From positions 62,001 through 126,000 of the forward strand of contig NZ_KB904539.1 of NCBI RefSeq assembly GCF_000380085.1: DNA of 64,000 bases. The letters run 5' to 3'. This DNA comes from Streptococcus merionis DSM 19192 (GTDB lineage: Bacteria; Bacillota; Bacilli; Lactobacillales; Streptococcaceae). The translations under genes were made by a program, and so were the position numbers. Every line of letters begins with the position of its first letter. Positions within the stretch are counted from its first letter, which is position 1. Below the pieces are notes generated by a model. It was not told where the DNA came from. It saw only the letters and a list, made by a program, of their open reading frames with translations, and did not search any database. Below, piece after piece: positions 54,288-64,000 of this stretch.

Positions 54288-56227
54288 TTAAGATTACTTT
54301 TCCAGATGGCGCGGTGCGCGAATATGAATCTGGCGTGACAACTTTTGAAGTGGCTGAGTCAATCAGCAAATCCCTTGCTAAGAAAGCCTTGGCTGGAAAG
54401 TTCAACGGCAACTTGGTGGATACCAATCGTGCTTTAACAGAAGACGGAGCGCTTGAAATTGTCACTCCTGACCATGAGGACGCTCTTTCTATCTTGCGTC
54501 ACTCAGCTGCCCACCTCTTTGCTCAAGCTGCCAAGCGTCATTTCCCTAACCTACGTTTGGGTGTTGGCCCAGCGATTGAGAATGGTTTTTATTACGATAC
54601 AGACAATGAATCTGGTCAAATTTCTAATGAAGATTTGGCTAAAATCGAAGATGAGATGCGCAAAATTGTCAAAGAAAACCATCCATCTATCCGTGAGGAA
54701 ATCACAAAAGAAGAAGCGCTTGAATTATTTGCGGATGACCCATACAAATTGGAGCTGATTCAGGAACATGCTGGTGCTGGTTTGACCATTTACCGTCAGG
54801 GTGAGTTTGTTGACCTTTGCCGTGGCCCACATGTGCCGTCGACTGGCCGTATCCAGGTCTTCCAACTGCTTAATGTAGCGGGTGCTTACTGGCGTGGAAA
54901 TAGCGATAATGCTATGATGCAACGGGTTTACGGAACAGCTTGGTTTGACAAGAAAGACCTGCAAGACTATATCAAGATGCGTGAGGAAGCCAAAGAACGT
55001 GATCACCGTAAATTAGGTAAAGAGCTTGACCTCTTCATGATTTCTCAAGAAGTTGGTCAAGGCCTTCCATTCTGGTTGCCAAATGGGGCGACTATCCGTC
55101 GTACGCTTGAACGCTACATCACTGACAAGGAATTGGCATCTGGTTACCAACACGTCTACACACCGCCGCTCGCTTCTGTAGAGCTTTACAAGACTTCTGG
55201 TCACTGGGAGCATTATCAAGAGGACATGTTCCCAACTATGGACATGGGCGATGGGGAGGAATTTGTCCTTCGTCCAATGAACTGTCCGCACCACATTCAG
55301 GTTTACAAAAATCATGTGCATTCTTACCGTGAGTTGCCAATCCGTATCGCTGAACTTGGCATGATGCATCGCTACGAAAAATCTGGATCTCTGACTGGTT
55401 TACAGCGTGTGCGTGAGATGACCCTTAACGATGGTCACATCTTTGTAACGCCAGAGCAAATCCAAGAAGAATTCCAACGTGCTCTTCAGCTCATCATTGA
55501 TGTGTATGCGGATTTCAACTTGACGGATTACCGTTTCCGTCTGTCATATCGTGATCCTAAGGACAAGGAAAAATACTATGATAACGACGAGATGTGGGAA
55601 AATGCTCAAAGCATGCTGAAAGCTGCCCTTGATGAAATGGGGGTTGAATACTTCGAAGCAGAAGGAGAAGCAGCTTTTTACGGTCCGAAATTGGATATCC
55701 AAGTTAAGACAGCCCTTGGCAATGAAGAAACCCTGTCAACTATCCAGCTGGACTTCCTTTTACCAGAACGCTTTGAACTTTCTTATATCGGCGCTGATGG
55801 TGAGGAGCACCGCCCTGTCATGATTCACCGCGGCGTGATCTCAACTATGGAGCGCTTCACCGCTATCCTGATTGAGACTTATAAAGGTGCCTTCCCAACT
55901 TGGTTAGCGCCACAACAAGTCACTGTTATCCCGATTTCCAACGAAGCACATATCGATTACGCTTGGGAAGTCGCTAAGCTTCTGCGTGATCGTGGTGTTC
56001 GTGCGGAGGTTGATGAGCGCAATGAGAAGATGCAATACAAGATCCGCGCCAGCCAGACACAAAAAGTTCCTTACCAACTTATCGTTGGAGACAAGGAAAT
56101 GGCTGACCGAGCCGTCAACGTTCGTCGCTACGGCAGCAAAGAAACTCACACCGAGTCACTTGAGCGGTTTGTGGAGATTATCCTTGCGGATATTGCGAGA
56201 AAGTCTAGACCAGAAGAAATGGAATAA
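54284..56227 (+). CDS. thrS: Threonyl-tRNA synthetase
   Basis: 647 residues in the standard class II ThrRS order: TGS domain (1-62), editing/SAD domain (about 63-230, [10 protein letters not shown] and [11 protein letters not shown]), catalytic core (about 240-540; motif 2 [17 protein letters not shown], motif 3 [15 protein letters not shown]) and the anticodon-binding domain ([12 protein letters not shown] to the end). RBS AAGGAGAAAAC. Probably controlled by the T-box leader at 53099, although two coding regions intervene. Confidence 0.97.
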   Translation: MIKITFPDGAVREYESGVTTFEVAESISKSLAKKALAGKFNGNLVDTNRALTEDGALEIVTPDHEDALSILRHSAAHLFAQAAKRHFPNLRLGVGPAIENGFYYDTDNESGQISNEDLAKIEDEMRKIVKENHPSIREEITKEEALELFADDPYKLELIQEHAGAGLTIYRQGEFVDLCRGPHVPSTGRIQVFQLLNVAGAYWRGNSDNAMMQRVYGTAWFDKKDLQDYIKMREEAKERDHRKLGKELDLFMISQEVGQGLPFWLPNGATIRRTLERYITDKELASGYQHVYTPPLASVELYKTSGHWEHYQEDMFPTMDMGDGEEFVLRPMNCPHHIQVYKNHVHSYRELPIRIAELGMMHRYEKSGSLTGLQRVREMTLNDGHIFVTPEQIQEEFQRALQLIIDVYADFNLTDYRFRLSYRDPKDKEKYYDNDEMWENAQSMLKAALDEMGVEYFEAEGEAAFYGPKLDIQVKTALGNEETLSTIQLDFLLPERFELSYIGADGEEHRPVMIHRGVISTMERFTAILIETYKGAFPTWLAPQQVTVIPISNEAHIDYAWEVAKLLRDRGVRAEVDERNEKMQYKIRASQTQKVPYQLIVGDKEMADRAVNVRRYGSKETHTESLERFVEIILADIARKSRPEEME

Positions 56228-56232
56228 ATCAA

Positions 56233-56304
56233 GATGAGGCTGAGACAACCATGATGGCTTTGCCCTCACCCTCAAAGCATGTAACCGTTGAAGATTACGT
56301 ATAA
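56233..56304 (-). repeat. Dispersed repeat family V, copy 3 (inverted)
   Basis: The reverse complement reads TTTTATACGTAATCTTCAAC, GGTTACATGCTTTGAGGGTG and CCATCATGGTTG, matching the copies at 14751 and 41733. Confidence 0.55.
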
Positions 56305-56430
56305 AAGGTAATCATACTCTTTGAAAATTAAAAGTATACACAGTCACCTCGTCTTGCCGAACTTCATTCTATTTGCGATTTTGTTTCCTAGAGTATAAGA
56401 TACTAAGGACGTTAAACAGTAACTGAAAAG

Positions 56431-56485
56431 AAAAAAGATAGCCTTCCGCGTGTGCATCGAACACAAGGAAGGCTATCTTTTTTTC
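56431..56485 (+). terminator. Strong intrinsic terminator before the pst operon
   Basis: AAAAAAGATAGCCTTCC pairs perfectly with GGAAGGCTATCTTTTTT (17 bp, 19-nt loop), with T runs on both strands. It isolates the pst locus from thrS. Confidence 0.9.
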
Positions 56486-56646
56486 GAGTTTTTAGTCCGA
56501 GTTCAATTTGTCTACCTTTGATTTTCTTTGAGTATCAGTCTCGTTTCTTTTATCGTTTGACCATTTGACGCAGTATTACCACCGTAACCGCGCAGAGGAT
56601 AAAAAATCCATGCCTCTGGAATCATGATTTCTGCCTTCTCCCTCCT

Positions 56647-56688
56647 GATTTTACATAGATTTTACAAGGGAAGAGATTGGATTTTACA
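56647..56688 (+). promoter_or_regulatory. Pho-box-like direct repeats upstream of pstS
   Basis: GATTTTACA at 56647-56655 and 56658-56666 and GATTTTACA at 56680-56688, that is, start spacings of 11 and 22 bases (one and two helical turns). This matches the 11-bp TTTACA-type repeat pattern bound by PhoB/PhoP/PnpR regulators. PnpR is encoded 4.5 kb downstream. Confidence 0.7.
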
Positions 56689-56741
56689 TGACTTTGGTAT
56701 CCTATGCTTGTAATACTTAAGACAACAGAGGAGTTTTCAAG

Positions 56742-57554
56742 ATGAAAAAATCATTTCTTTTTATACTGACAGCAGTAGCGGGTCTTTCTTTGGCAGCCTG
56801 TGGCGGTGGTGCTGAAAGTGGTGCGGGTTCTGTCAAAACGAACGGTTCAACTTCTATGGAAAAAGTCATAGGCACACTCGGTGAATCCTTCATGCAGTCA
56901 AACTCAGAAATAACCTTTACGTATGACCCAACGGGTTCGAGTGCTGGGATCAAGGCTGCTAGTGATGGTACTGCAGATATCGGACTATCTAGTCGTGAGT
57001 TAAAAGATGATGAAAAAACAAGCCTTGAAGCGACAGTCTTGGCTTACGATGCGATTGCAGTTGTGACAAATCCAGCAAACCCTGTCCAAGATTTGTCAAA
57101 AGAAGATTTGGCAGCCATCTATAAAGGTGAGATCACAAACTGGAAGGACCTTGGTGGTAAAGATTTAGAAATCGTTCTTATCGGTCGTGAAGCAGGTTCA
57201 GGTACTCGTGACGGGTTCGAGTCTATCCTTGACATTGAAGATCAGGCGAAATACCGTCAAGAGTTAACGTCAACAGGAGACGTCATCTCAACAGTAGCTT
57301 CCAACGAAAATGCAATTGGTTATGCTTCATTTGCTTCTGTCTCTGATGAAGTGGCAGTTCTTGATATTGATGGTGTCACAGCTTCTGAATCAACCGTTCT
57401 TGATGGGTCTTACGTGATGCAACGTCCATTCCTCTTAGTGACTAAGAAAGGGGCAAAATTATCAGAAGCAGCTAAAGCGTTCTTTGACTATGCGACCTCC
57501 GCAGAAGCTAAAGACTTAATCTTAAAGGCAGGTGTGTTTCCAGCAGGTAAATAA
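56742..57554 (+). CDS. pstS: Phosphate-binding lipoprotein
   Basis: 270 residues. Signal peptide with lipobox SLAAC (Cys20), then the PstS fold with the phosphate-binding motifs VKTNGSTSMEKVIG, DPTGSSAGI and GREAGSGTRDGFES. It captures phosphate outside the membrane for the PstCAB transporter. RBS GAGG precedes the ATG, and Pho-box-like repeats lie 55-95 bases upstream. A 214-base gap with a weak GTCTTG/CAAGAC hairpin separates it from pstC, which could set a higher PstS level (inference). Confidence 0.96.
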   Translation: MKKSFLFILTAVAGLSLAACGGGAESGAGSVKTNGSTSMEKVIGTLGESFMQSNSEITFTYDPTGSSAGIKAASDGTADIGLSSRELKDDEKTSLEATVLAYDAIAVVTNPANPVQDLSKEDLAAIYKGEITNWKDLGGKDLEIVLIGREAGSGTRDGFESILDIEDQAKYRQELTSTGDVISTVASNENAIGYASFASVSDEVAVLDIDGVTASESTVLDGSYVMQRPFLLVTKKGAKLSEAAKAFFDYATSAEAKDLILKAGVFPAGK

Positions 57555-57768
57555 CGTGCTTGGAACAGTTTAGTCTTGTATTTTCTGATACTATTTTCAA
57601 GACTTATCACTTACTTTTGTGAGCAATGAGTCAATGAAACAGGATATTTTTGCAACACGGTTTTAGCTGTGAAAAGTCAGTTTGGATTTGCTGGTGACTG
57701 TGGAGCAGCTAAAAAATATCTTGGATTAGGAATACAAGGAAATAAAACGATACTCATCAGGAGTTTTC

Positions 57769-58632
57769 ATGAAAAAGAAGTTTGATTGGGAGATGCTGGT
57801 TCACAGCATCTTTCTTACCTTAGGGCTTGTGAGTGTGGCATCGGTCCTGCTCATTACGATTTATTTGATTATTGCAGGTTTGCCAGCAATTTTTGAAATT
57901 GGTTTCTTTGATTTTTTATTTGGCAAAGAATGGGCTTCAACTGCAGGTGCAGCTAAGTACGGAATTCTGCCGTTTATTCTCTCCAGTGTTTATGGAACTT
58001 TAGGAGCTCTTTTGATTGGTGTTCCTATAGGCATTTTGACAGCTGTATACTTGTCTAAAGTGGCCTCGCCTAAAGTTAAGGTGGTCGTTAATGAAGCGAT
58101 TAACCTTTTGGCAGCCATTCCGTCAGTGGTTTACGGTTTGGTGGGGATGTTGGTTTTGGTGCCCAGTATTAAAAAGCTATTTCACCTCTCTGACGGTGCG
58201 AGCCTTTTAGCGGCGATCATCGTATTGGCCATCATGGTTTTGCCATCGATCATCAAGACCGCAGTAGTCGCTTTGGACGCGGTGCCGCGGGACTATGAGG
58301 ATGCTTCCTTAGCACTTGGTGCCACTGAGGTGGAGACCTATTTCCGAGTATCTTTGCCAGCAGCCAGAAGCGGTGTAGCAGCGGCGATTGTACTTGGTGT
58401 TGGCCGTGCCATTGGTGAAGCCATGGCTGTCATGATGGTGTCTGGTAACGCAGCTAATATGCCATCGCTTTTTGAGAGTGTGCGGTTCTTGACCACAGCT
58501 GTTGCCAGTGAGATGTCCTACTCGTCTGGTTTGCAACGCCAAGCGCTCTTCTCGATTGCCTTGGTCCTCTTTACCTTTATCATGTGTATCAACCTCTTAC
58601 TCAATTATCTCTTAAAGAAAAAGGAGCGCTAG
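57769..58632 (+). CDS. pstC: Phosphate ABC transporter permease PstC
   Basis: 287 residues, six membrane segments, and the permease loop DASLALGATEVETYFRVSLP with GVGRAIGEAMAVMMVSGN, all characteristic of PstC. It forms the channel with PstA, and one base separates the two genes. RBS TCAGGAG. Confidence 0.95.
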   Translation: MKKKFDWEMLVHSIFLTLGLVSVASVLLITIYLIIAGLPAIFEIGFFDFLFGKEWASTAGAAKYGILPFILSSVYGTLGALLIGVPIGILTAVYLSKVASPKVKVVVNEAINLLAAIPSVVYGLVGMLVLVPSIKKLFHLSDGASLLAAIIVLAIMVLPSIIKTAVVALDAVPRDYEDASLALGATEVETYFRVSLPAARSGVAAAIVLGVGRAIGEAMAVMMVSGNAANMPSLFESVRFLTTAVASEMSYSSGLQRQALFSIALVLFTFIMCINLLLNYLLKKKER

Positions 58633-58633
58633 C

Positions 58634-59491
58634 ATGGAAGACACGCGCTTGTGGCAAAAACGTCGTCTTTACAGTGCGGCGCTCAAAACAGCCATGATTT
58701 TATCAGCTGCCATTACGGTTGGTCTGGTTTTGTTTATCATCGTCTATGTCGTCTGGAACGGTGCTCAGCACTTGTCTTGGAAGCTCTTGATGACGAGTCC
58801 TAGCTATTTGACTGGAAATATTGGGATTTTACCAGACATTCTGAATACGATTTATATGGTGATGACGACGTTAGCAATCGTTTTACCGATTGGTATCGGG
58901 GCAGCCATTTACTTGACAGAATACGCTAATCACCCTCGCTTAATCAGCTGGATTGAATTCACAACGGAGACGTTATCAGGGATTCCGTCAATTATTTTTG
59001 GCTTAGTTGGGATGTTAGCCTTTGCTCAACTCTTCGGCTTTGGGACTTCGATTATTGCGGGTGCTCTGACCTTAGTCATGATGAACCTTCCCATCATCAT
59101 TCGTACAACACAAGAGAGTTTAAAAACAGTGCCAAATAGCTATCGCGAAGGAGCCTTTGCTCTGGGGGCTGGTAAATCACGAGTGGTCTTTACAGTTGTT
59201 TTGCCAAAATGTGTGGCCGGTATCGTTTCAGGGACTATCTTGATCATTGGCCGAATTTTAGGAGAAACAGCAGCTCTTCTCTACACAGCTGGTCTAGCTC
59301 ATGTAGCGACAGGCTACTTCTCAGCGCTCTTCAAATCAGGTGCAACCTTGACTGTCTCACTCTATGTCTACGCTAAGGAACAAGGGGAGTTTCAAGTCGC
59401 TTTCGCTATCGCGACGATATTGCTTATCTTGACCTTTATCATCAACCAAATCGCTTATCAGGTGACCAGACTGTCACGGACGAAGGAGTAA
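58634..59491 (+). CDS. pstA: Phosphate ABC transporter permease PstA
   Basis: 285 residues, six membrane segments. TLSGIPSIIFGLVGMLAF and EGAFALGAGKSRVVFTVVLP are PstA family blocks. It partners PstC. It is followed by a 301-base gap before pstB that holds no gene; its end (GTCTCGTATCTTAA, 59755-59776) is a short remnant of the family H repeat directly before the pstB RBS. Confidence 0.95.
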   Translation: MEDTRLWQKRRLYSAALKTAMILSAAITVGLVLFIIVYVVWNGAQHLSWKLLMTSPSYLTGNIGILPDILNTIYMVMTTLAIVLPIGIGAAIYLTEYANHPRLISWIEFTTETLSGIPSIIFGLVGMLAFAQLFGFGTSIIAGALTLVMMNLPIIIRTTQESLKTVPNSYREGAFALGAGKSRVVFTVVLPKCVAGIVSGTILIIGRILGETAALLYTAGLAHVATGYFSALFKSGATLTVSLYVYAKEQGEFQVAFAIATILLILTFIINQIAYQVTRLSRTKE

Positions 59492-59792
59492 GGTAGACTG
59501 TTTACATCAATGCGATCATTCTTATCCGGTAAAAACAGATTAACGAAGCGGTGCTACTAATAGGTTTTTTGAAAAAAGTAGCAATGAAGTTCGAAAGAGC
59601 TTGTTTGCACCCGCACAACTTAAGACAATAGCTCAGTATGACTTGTAAATTCAGGTTTTTCAAAGTTGGCAGTTCTGTATTGTTTAGTAGCAATCAAGTA
59701 CAGCGTTTCATTCTCCACCTGTTTTCGCGTTTTTCTGTAAATTTTTATTAGGAATTTTTAATAGTCTCGTATCTTAAAAAGAAGGAGCTTTC

Positions 59793-60554
59793 ATGACGAC
59801 ACAAACGCTTTTAACCGTTGACCACTTGGACTTGTGGTACTCAGAGCACAAGGCCTTGAAAGACATCAATATGACTTTTCCTGAAAATACCATCACGGCT
59901 TTAATTGGGCCGTCTGGTTGTGGAAAATCCACTTTCCTCAAAACGATTAACCGCATGAACGACCTCGTCAAAGGCGTTCATTACGAGGGAATTATCTCTT
60001 ACGACGGAAATAATATCTTTCATTCAGATGTTAATGTCACTCATTTGCGCAAGAAGATCGGTATGGTTTTCCAGCGTCCTAATCCTTTTGATAAGTCTAT
60101 TTATGACAATATCGCCTATGGACCTCGTACTCACGGCATTCGTAGCAAGGCGGAGCTTGATCCCATCGTTGAAGATTCTCTGAAAAAAGCGGCGCTTTGG
60201 GATGAGGTAAAGGACCGATTGCACAAGTCTGCTCTTGGTCTGTCTGGTGGTCAGCAACAACGTCTATGTATTGCGCGTGCCCTTGCAGTCAATCCTAAAA
60301 TCATTCTCATGGACGAGCCGACCTCAGCTTTGGATCCGATTTCGACAGCCAAAATTGAGGAGCTGATGATTGACCTCAAAAAGGATTATACAATCATCGT
60401 TGTGACCCACAACATGCAGCAAGCCCTGCGGATTTCAGACTACACAGCTTTCTTCCTTTTGGGGGAGTTGATCGAGCATGGTAAGACACAAGAACTCTTT
60501 TCTAACCCCGTTCAAGAGCGGACGGAGGCCTATATTACAGGAAGGTTTGGTTAA
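59793..60554 (+). CDS. pstB: Phosphate ABC transporter ATP-binding protein PstB
   Basis: 253 residues: Walker [12 protein letters not shown], PstB-specific block [20 protein letters not shown], signature [15 protein letters not shown] and Walker [13 protein letters not shown]. It powers PstCA. RBS AAGGAG. It ends 2 bases before phoU. Only one PstB gene is present in this locus, whereas some streptococci carry two. Confidence 0.96.
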   Translation: MTTQTLLTVDHLDLWYSEHKALKDINMTFPENTITALIGPSGCGKSTFLKTINRMNDLVKGVHYEGIISYDGNNIFHSDVNVTHLRKKIGMVFQRPNPFDKSIYDNIAYGPRTHGIRSKAELDPIVEDSLKKAALWDEVKDRLHKSALGLSGGQQQRLCIARALAVNPKIILMDEPTSALDPISTAKIEELMIDLKKDYTIIVVTHNMQQALRISDYTAFFLLGELIEHGKTQELFSNPVQERTEAYITGRFG

Positions 60555-60556
60555 TC

Positions 60557-61207
60557 ATGAGAGAACGTTTTGATCATCAGTTGGAAAAAATGCATAGCGA
60601 ATTGGTTGAGATGATGGCTATTTCCGAAAAAATGATGTCTTTGACCCTTCTAGAGTTGAAAAATCCTGGCAATCATACTATGATAGAAGTAAGTCCACTC
60701 TATGAAACCATCGAAGAATTAAAGAAAAAAGTTGAAGCTCGCTGTTTGAAGTTGCTCTTGCAACAACAGCCAGTGGCGCGCGACTTAAGAAGGATTTCAT
60801 CAACCCTTGAAATGATTACGGACTTTGACCGTATCGGTGAGCAGATTCTGAATATCAACGGTATGCTAGATAAGACGATTCCATCTGATAGTTTCGCTTA
60901 TACGTCATTGTTTGACTTAACTCAGGTTACTCAAAAAGCTTTGACCTTGAGCGTTCAAGCCTATATCAGGGAGGATGTTGCCATGGCTGAGGAGATGGTA
61001 GCCTACGATGACGTGGTGGACAAAGCTTTCAAAACCATGAAGAAATCCCTCATCAAGACCATGAAGTTGGAAGACGATGAGACCAAGGAAGAAGAGATTT
61101 TGGACTTGCTTTTGATTGCCAAATATTTTGAAAAAATTGCCGACCATTCTGCCAATGCGGCGCGGTGGCTGATTTTCCTCGTCACTGGGGAGAGAGAAGG
61201 AACGTAA
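60557..61207 (+). CDS. phoU: Phosphate transport regulator PhoU
   Basis: 216 residues, all helical, with two PhoU repeats (acidic/metal-binding segments around EEMVAYDDVVDKAFK and the second-helix ISSTLEMITDFDRIGEQ). PhoU links Pst transporter activity to the sensor kinase, here PnpS encoded two genes on. Spacing of 2 bases from pstB and 4 bases to pnpR indicates one transcript. Confidence 0.94.
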   Translation: MRERFDHQLEKMHSELVEMMAISEKMMSLTLLELKNPGNHTMIEVSPLYETIEELKKKVEARCLKLLLQQQPVARDLRRISSTLEMITDFDRIGEQILNINGMLDKTIPSDSFAYTSLFDLTQVTQKALTLSVQAYIREDVAMAEEMVAYDDVVDKAFKTMKKSLIKTMKLEDDETKEEEILDLLLIAKYFEKIADHSANAARWLIFLVTGEREGT

Positions 61208-61211
61208 GTTT

Positions 61212-61901
61212 ATGATCTGGTGTTTAGAAGATGACGATAGTATTCGTGAAATTGTGCTTTATACTCTGAAGTCAACAGGATTTGAAGGTCGTGGTTTTCC
61301 TGATGCCCGGTCATTTTTTGAAGCTCTATCTAGCAAGGAGGTCGATCCACCCGATCTCCTTCTTTTAGATATCATGCTACCAGATCAGGATGGCGTTGCT
61401 GTCTTAAAAGAGTTGCGATCACAGTCTGATTTTGGTGATTTTCCGATTATTATGACGACAGCTAAGGGAAGCGAATACGACAAGATCAAGTGTTTAGATC
61501 TGGGAGCTGATGATTATATGGTTAAACCCTTTGGAATGATGGAGATGATTTCCCGTATCAAGGCTGTCCTCAGGCGCTATCAAGGTCCAACTAATCAGGT
61601 GGAGCGCCTGACTTTTCAGGAGCTTAGTCTCAATTTAACCGAGCATAAAGTCAAACTGATTGATGAAACCATCAGCCTGACCTTCAAGGAGTTTGAACTC
61701 TTAAAACGGTTTTTAAAACACCCGAACCGCGTCTTTACGCGTGAAGAGTTGCTTCAAAAAATCTGGGGAATGGACTATTTAGGAGAAACACGCACAGTGG
61801 ATGCTCATATCAAGACGTTGCGACAAAAGCTGGGTGAGTATGGCAGTCATATCCGCACCATTCGCCATGTCGGTTACAGCTGGGAAGCAGGTGACCGATG
61901 A
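61212..61901 (+). CDS. pnpR: Phosphate response regulator (OmpR family)
   Basis: 229 residues: receiver domain with acidic pocket (LEDDDS, residues 5-10) and phospho-acceptor Asp53 in LLLDIMLPDQDG, and an OmpR/PhoB winged-helix DNA-binding domain (TRTVDAHIKTLRQKLG with VGYSW). It is the expected binder of the repeats before pstS. In pneumococcus pnpRS also lies beside pst, but upstream of pstS; here it is downstream of phoU. It overlaps pnpS by 4 bases. Confidence 0.92.
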   Translation: MIWCLEDDDSIREIVLYTLKSTGFEGRGFPDARSFFEALSSKEVDPPDLLLLDIMLPDQDGVAVLKELRSQSDFGDFPIIMTTAKGSEYDKIKCLDLGADDYMVKPFGMMEMISRIKAVLRRYQGPTNQVERLTFQELSLNLTEHKVKLIDETISLTFKEFELLKRFLKHPNRVFTREELLQKIWGMDYLGETRTVDAHIKTLRQKLGEYGSHIRTIRHVGYSWEAGDR

Positions 61902-63595
61902 CGCGAACTATCTTTCGAGCCATCTGGCTGATTTCAAGCCTGACGCTCTGCCTTAGTCTTTTTGGAGTAGGCTTAGTATCCTATCAGTACTGGTCGCAGC
62001 AGCAGGAGCGTATGCTTGACAGTCAGCTCCAGACTTTGGTGCAAATAGCGGAGCAGCAAGGTGAGCAAAGTCTTGAAAGTTTAGACAGTATTGATTTTCG
62101 ATTGACCTTGGTCGATGAAGAGGGGCGTGTTACCTATGATTCAGAAAAAAACGCCAAGACTCTCATGAATCATGGCCAGCGTGAGGAAATCTTAGAAGCG
62201 CAAAAAACAGGTTACGGAGAGAGTACCCGCTACTCAACGACCATGACTGAGCAGACCGTTTACCGCGCCAGACAGTTGTCATCTGGAACAGTGCTTCGCT
62301 TAGCAGTACAGTTTACCTCTTTTCTGGGAACTTTAAAACAATTTTTTGGCTTCCTCCTAGTTATTTTTCTGCTATCACTATTTGCAGCCTACTACATGGC
62401 TAAGTTGATCGCTAAGCGCATCATGGTACCAGTCAATAAAATTGATTTGAACGATCCTTTGTCTAGTCAGGTCTATAATGAGTTTGCTCCGCTGCTACAT
62501 CGGATGGACTTTCTAAATGAGACCAATAGGTCTCAATTGCAACAAATTCAGCAAAATGAAAAGGAACTTCAGTTCATCACGGATCAGATGGCAGAGGGCT
62601 TGGTTATCTTAAATCGGCAAGACGAGATTATGTTGCTCAATCAGTCAGCAATCACGATTTTTCAGGCAGTTACAGAAAGCAAAGGAAAGCCGTTTTATCA
62701 GCTTTACCATGCCTATGATTTGCAGCAAACATTGACCAAGGCCAAGGAAACTGGTCGTGCCACTTATCTAATCGAGGAGCAGGACAGAACCTATCAGCTG
62801 ACGATGAACCGTGTTGACGACGAGCAAACCTACATGGGGCTTGTGCTTTTGGTTGTTGACGTTACTGAGCAAAAACGCTTGGAAAAAATGCGTCGTGAAT
62901 TTACAGCCAATGTCTCCCATGAGCTTAAAACCCCTCTTCAAACTATTATGGGGGCTAGCGAGCTACTCGCTAACAATATGGTGCCTGAGGATAAGCAGGA
63001 ACGCTTTGTCAATCATATTCAAGCTGAGGCTAAGCGACTGCTAAAGCTGATCGACGATGTGATTAAGCTTTCTCAGTTGGATGAGCAGAATCGGCCTGAA
63101 GATGAGGTCGTTGACCTCAGAGCTATTTTGCGACCAGTCCTTGATAGCTTACAGGAAACTGCCCAGCTCAAGGACATCCGTCTAGAAGCTAAACTTATTT
63201 CAGCGGCTGTCAAAGGCAGTACCAAGATTTTGACAGATGTGTTTTATAACCTCGTTGAAAATGCCATCAAGTACAGTCCAGCTGATAGTCAAGTCATTCT
63301 TGATATGGAGATTGTTTCTGACCAAATCAAGATCACGGTTAGTGATCAGGGGGAAGGCATTGCTCTTGAGCAACAAGAGCGTATCTTTGAGCGTTTTTAC
63401 CGTGTGGATAAGAGCCATTCTCGCAAAACTGGTGGTACAGGCTTAGGTCTCTCTATCGTCAAAAACGGCGTAGACTACCACAAAGGGCAACTTGTTCTAA
63501 CCAGTCAACTAGGCCAAGGAAGTCAGTTTACAGTTCAGCTGCCATTAGTGGTAGGACAAGAGAAGTTGACAGATGCGGCCTCTTTAAAACTTTAA
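61898..63595 (+). CDS. pnpS: Phosphate sensor histidine kinase
   Basis: 565 residues: membrane helix (about 8-28), an extracytoplasmic segment of about 120 residues, a second helix (about 146-168), a HAMP-like linker, a PAS domain (about 220-320), HisKA with His341 in NVSHELKTPLQTI, and HATPase_c (NLVENAIKYSP, SDQGEGI, GGTGLGLSIV). It pairs with PnpR and responds to phosphate limitation through PstSCAB/PhoU. The external sensor segment is of the PhoR type. Confidence 0.93.
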   Translation: MTRTIFRAIWLISSLTLCLSLFGVGLVSYQYWSQQQERMLDSQLQTLVQIAEQQGEQSLESLDSIDFRLTLVDEEGRVTYDSEKNAKTLMNHGQREEILEAQKTGYGESTRYSTTMTEQTVYRARQLSSGTVLRLAVQFTSFLGTLKQFFGFLLVIFLLSLFAAYYMAKLIAKRIMVPVNKIDLNDPLSSQVYNEFAPLLHRMDFLNETNRSQLQQIQQNEKELQFITDQMAEGLVILNRQDEIMLLNQSAITIFQAVTESKGKPFYQLYHAYDLQQTLTKAKETGRATYLIEEQDRTYQLTMNRVDDEQTYMGLVLLVVDVTEQKRLEKMRREFTANVSHELKTPLQTIMGASELLANNMVPEDKQERFVNHIQAEAKRLLKLIDDVIKLSQLDEQNRPEDEVVDLRAILRPVLDSLQETAQLKDIRLEAKLISAAVKGSTKILTDVFYNLVENAIKYSPADSQVILDMEIVSDQIKITVSDQGEGIALEQQERIFERFYRVDKSHSRKTGGTGLGLSIVKNGVDYHKGQLVLTSQLGQGSQFTVQLPLVVGQEKLTDAASLKL

Positions 63596-63699
63596 AAGTT
63601 TTGTATTGCCTAGTGATTTGGTAAAAAATAGGATGTGATTACTCATTTCTATACTTTTATACTCAATAAAAATCAAAAAGTAAACGAATTGAATTTGGG

Positions 63700-63782
63700 T
63701 TAAGCACTGCGGCTCCATTTGGGGGCAAATCTTCCTAGAGTCCAGAGACTCTTCTACGCCCTCGTATCTCGTATCTTGTATA
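63700..63782 (+). repeat. Degenerate family H repeat
   Basis: It contains the tip hairpin GAGTC-CAGA-GACTC and the end signature CGCCCTCGTATCTCGTATCTT, as in the copies in the sus and lac operons, but the outer stems have decayed. Confidence 0.5.
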
Positions 63783-63784
63783 AA

Positions 63785-63922
63785 GCCAGCCTCACCACTC
63801 AGAGTTGACGTCAACATCTCAGCGCAGTGGTTGGGAGTAAGACTTGTTGGCCATGCCAACTTAGTCTTACCCCTGCACAGATCATTAGGCGCTTTAGCAC
63901 CAATGAATCACTGCTGATTGGC
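63785..63922 (-). repeat. Dispersed palindromic repeat, family R, copy 3 (inverted)
   Basis: The reverse complement runs from CCAATCAGCAGTGATTCATTG through GTAAGACTAAGTTGGC to CCAACCACTGCGCTGAGATG, matching copy 1 (325-462) over its full length with few changes. The central hairpin GTTGGC-CAT-GCCAAC within GTAAGAC/GTCTTAC arms is better preserved here. The end of the window after it shows no gene. Confidence 0.7.
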
Positions 63923-64000
63923 CAAAAATGTTATACTAGTAGTAGTTCATATTTTGACCGATCGTTTTTAGAGGTACTCCTGAGTTATTCAACAAGCCTC

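Noticed and set aside
59492-59792. Small minus-strand frames in the pstA-pstB gap
   Set aside because: No RBS, no motif, low coding character; the only recognisable item is the family H repeat remnant near 59755.

Overview
The window reads as a chromosomal segment of a low-GC Gram-positive coccus, almost certainly a Streptococcus. The markers are a fused GshAB, the lacR-lacABCD-lacTFEG tagatose-6-phosphate operon, a pneumococcal-type sus sucrose locus, divergent pepQ/ccpA followed by two glycolipid glycosyltransferases and thrS, and a pst-phoU-pnpRS phosphate locus. I could not settle the species. Several loci would fit Streptococcus suis or a relative, but that is an impression only.

Layout. 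1-5,200: end of smpB, gshAB, then a PRD-type PTS regulator facing a split fructose-type PTS (EIIA, EIIB, EIIC) and a GH38 alpha-mannosidase (5,377-9,989). Together these resemble the mngA/mngB mannosylglycerate system with its own activator. 10,000-14,660: a decayed transposase, then a MarR repressor with a heterodimeric multidrug-type ABC exporter. 15,100-21,600: susR-susT1-susT2-susX-susH, a LacI-controlled ABC importer with a GH32 hydrolase. 21,700-27,900: a TetR gene divergent from a MacB/FtsX-type ABC pair, a membrane thioredoxin-like protein and a C39-like lipoprotein. 28,400-37,200: the complete lac operon, with a second promoter and a LacT-controlled terminator in front of lacTFEG. 37,460-38,974: an orphan glpK with a cre site.

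39,219-47,300 is the unusual part. A 38-codon peptide gene carries a leader-like YxKPxF motif and a TTSGG motif. It is divergent from an operon encoding a glycosyltransferase fused to a PqqD-like domain, a CMP-sugar synthetase, an HPr-kinase-like kinase and a free PqqD protein. A convergent operon encodes an S26 signal peptidase, an ABC exporter, a PF14907-type nucleotidyltransferase and a sialyltransferase-like enzyme. I interpret this as a candidate RiPP (ribosomally made, post-translationally modified peptide) system. It would combine phosphorylation or nucleotidylation with transfer of a CMP-activated sugar, and it has no lasso cyclase, lanthipeptide synthetase or radical SAM enzyme.

47,900-64,000: pepQ<>ccpA, two glycolipid glycosyltransferases (the first apparently on a leaderless mRNA), a decayed membrane-protein gene, a threonyl T-box leader separated from thrS by an acetyltransferase gene, thrS, and pstS-pstC-pstA-pstB-phoU-pnpR-pnpS behind Pho-box-like direct repeats.

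Three families of dispersed intergenic repeats are present. One family (about 113-185 bp, five good copies, placed directly before ribosome binding sites in the sus and lac operons) keeps its hairpin stems through compensatory base changes. No tRNA, rRNA, CRISPR array or intact mobile element was seen.
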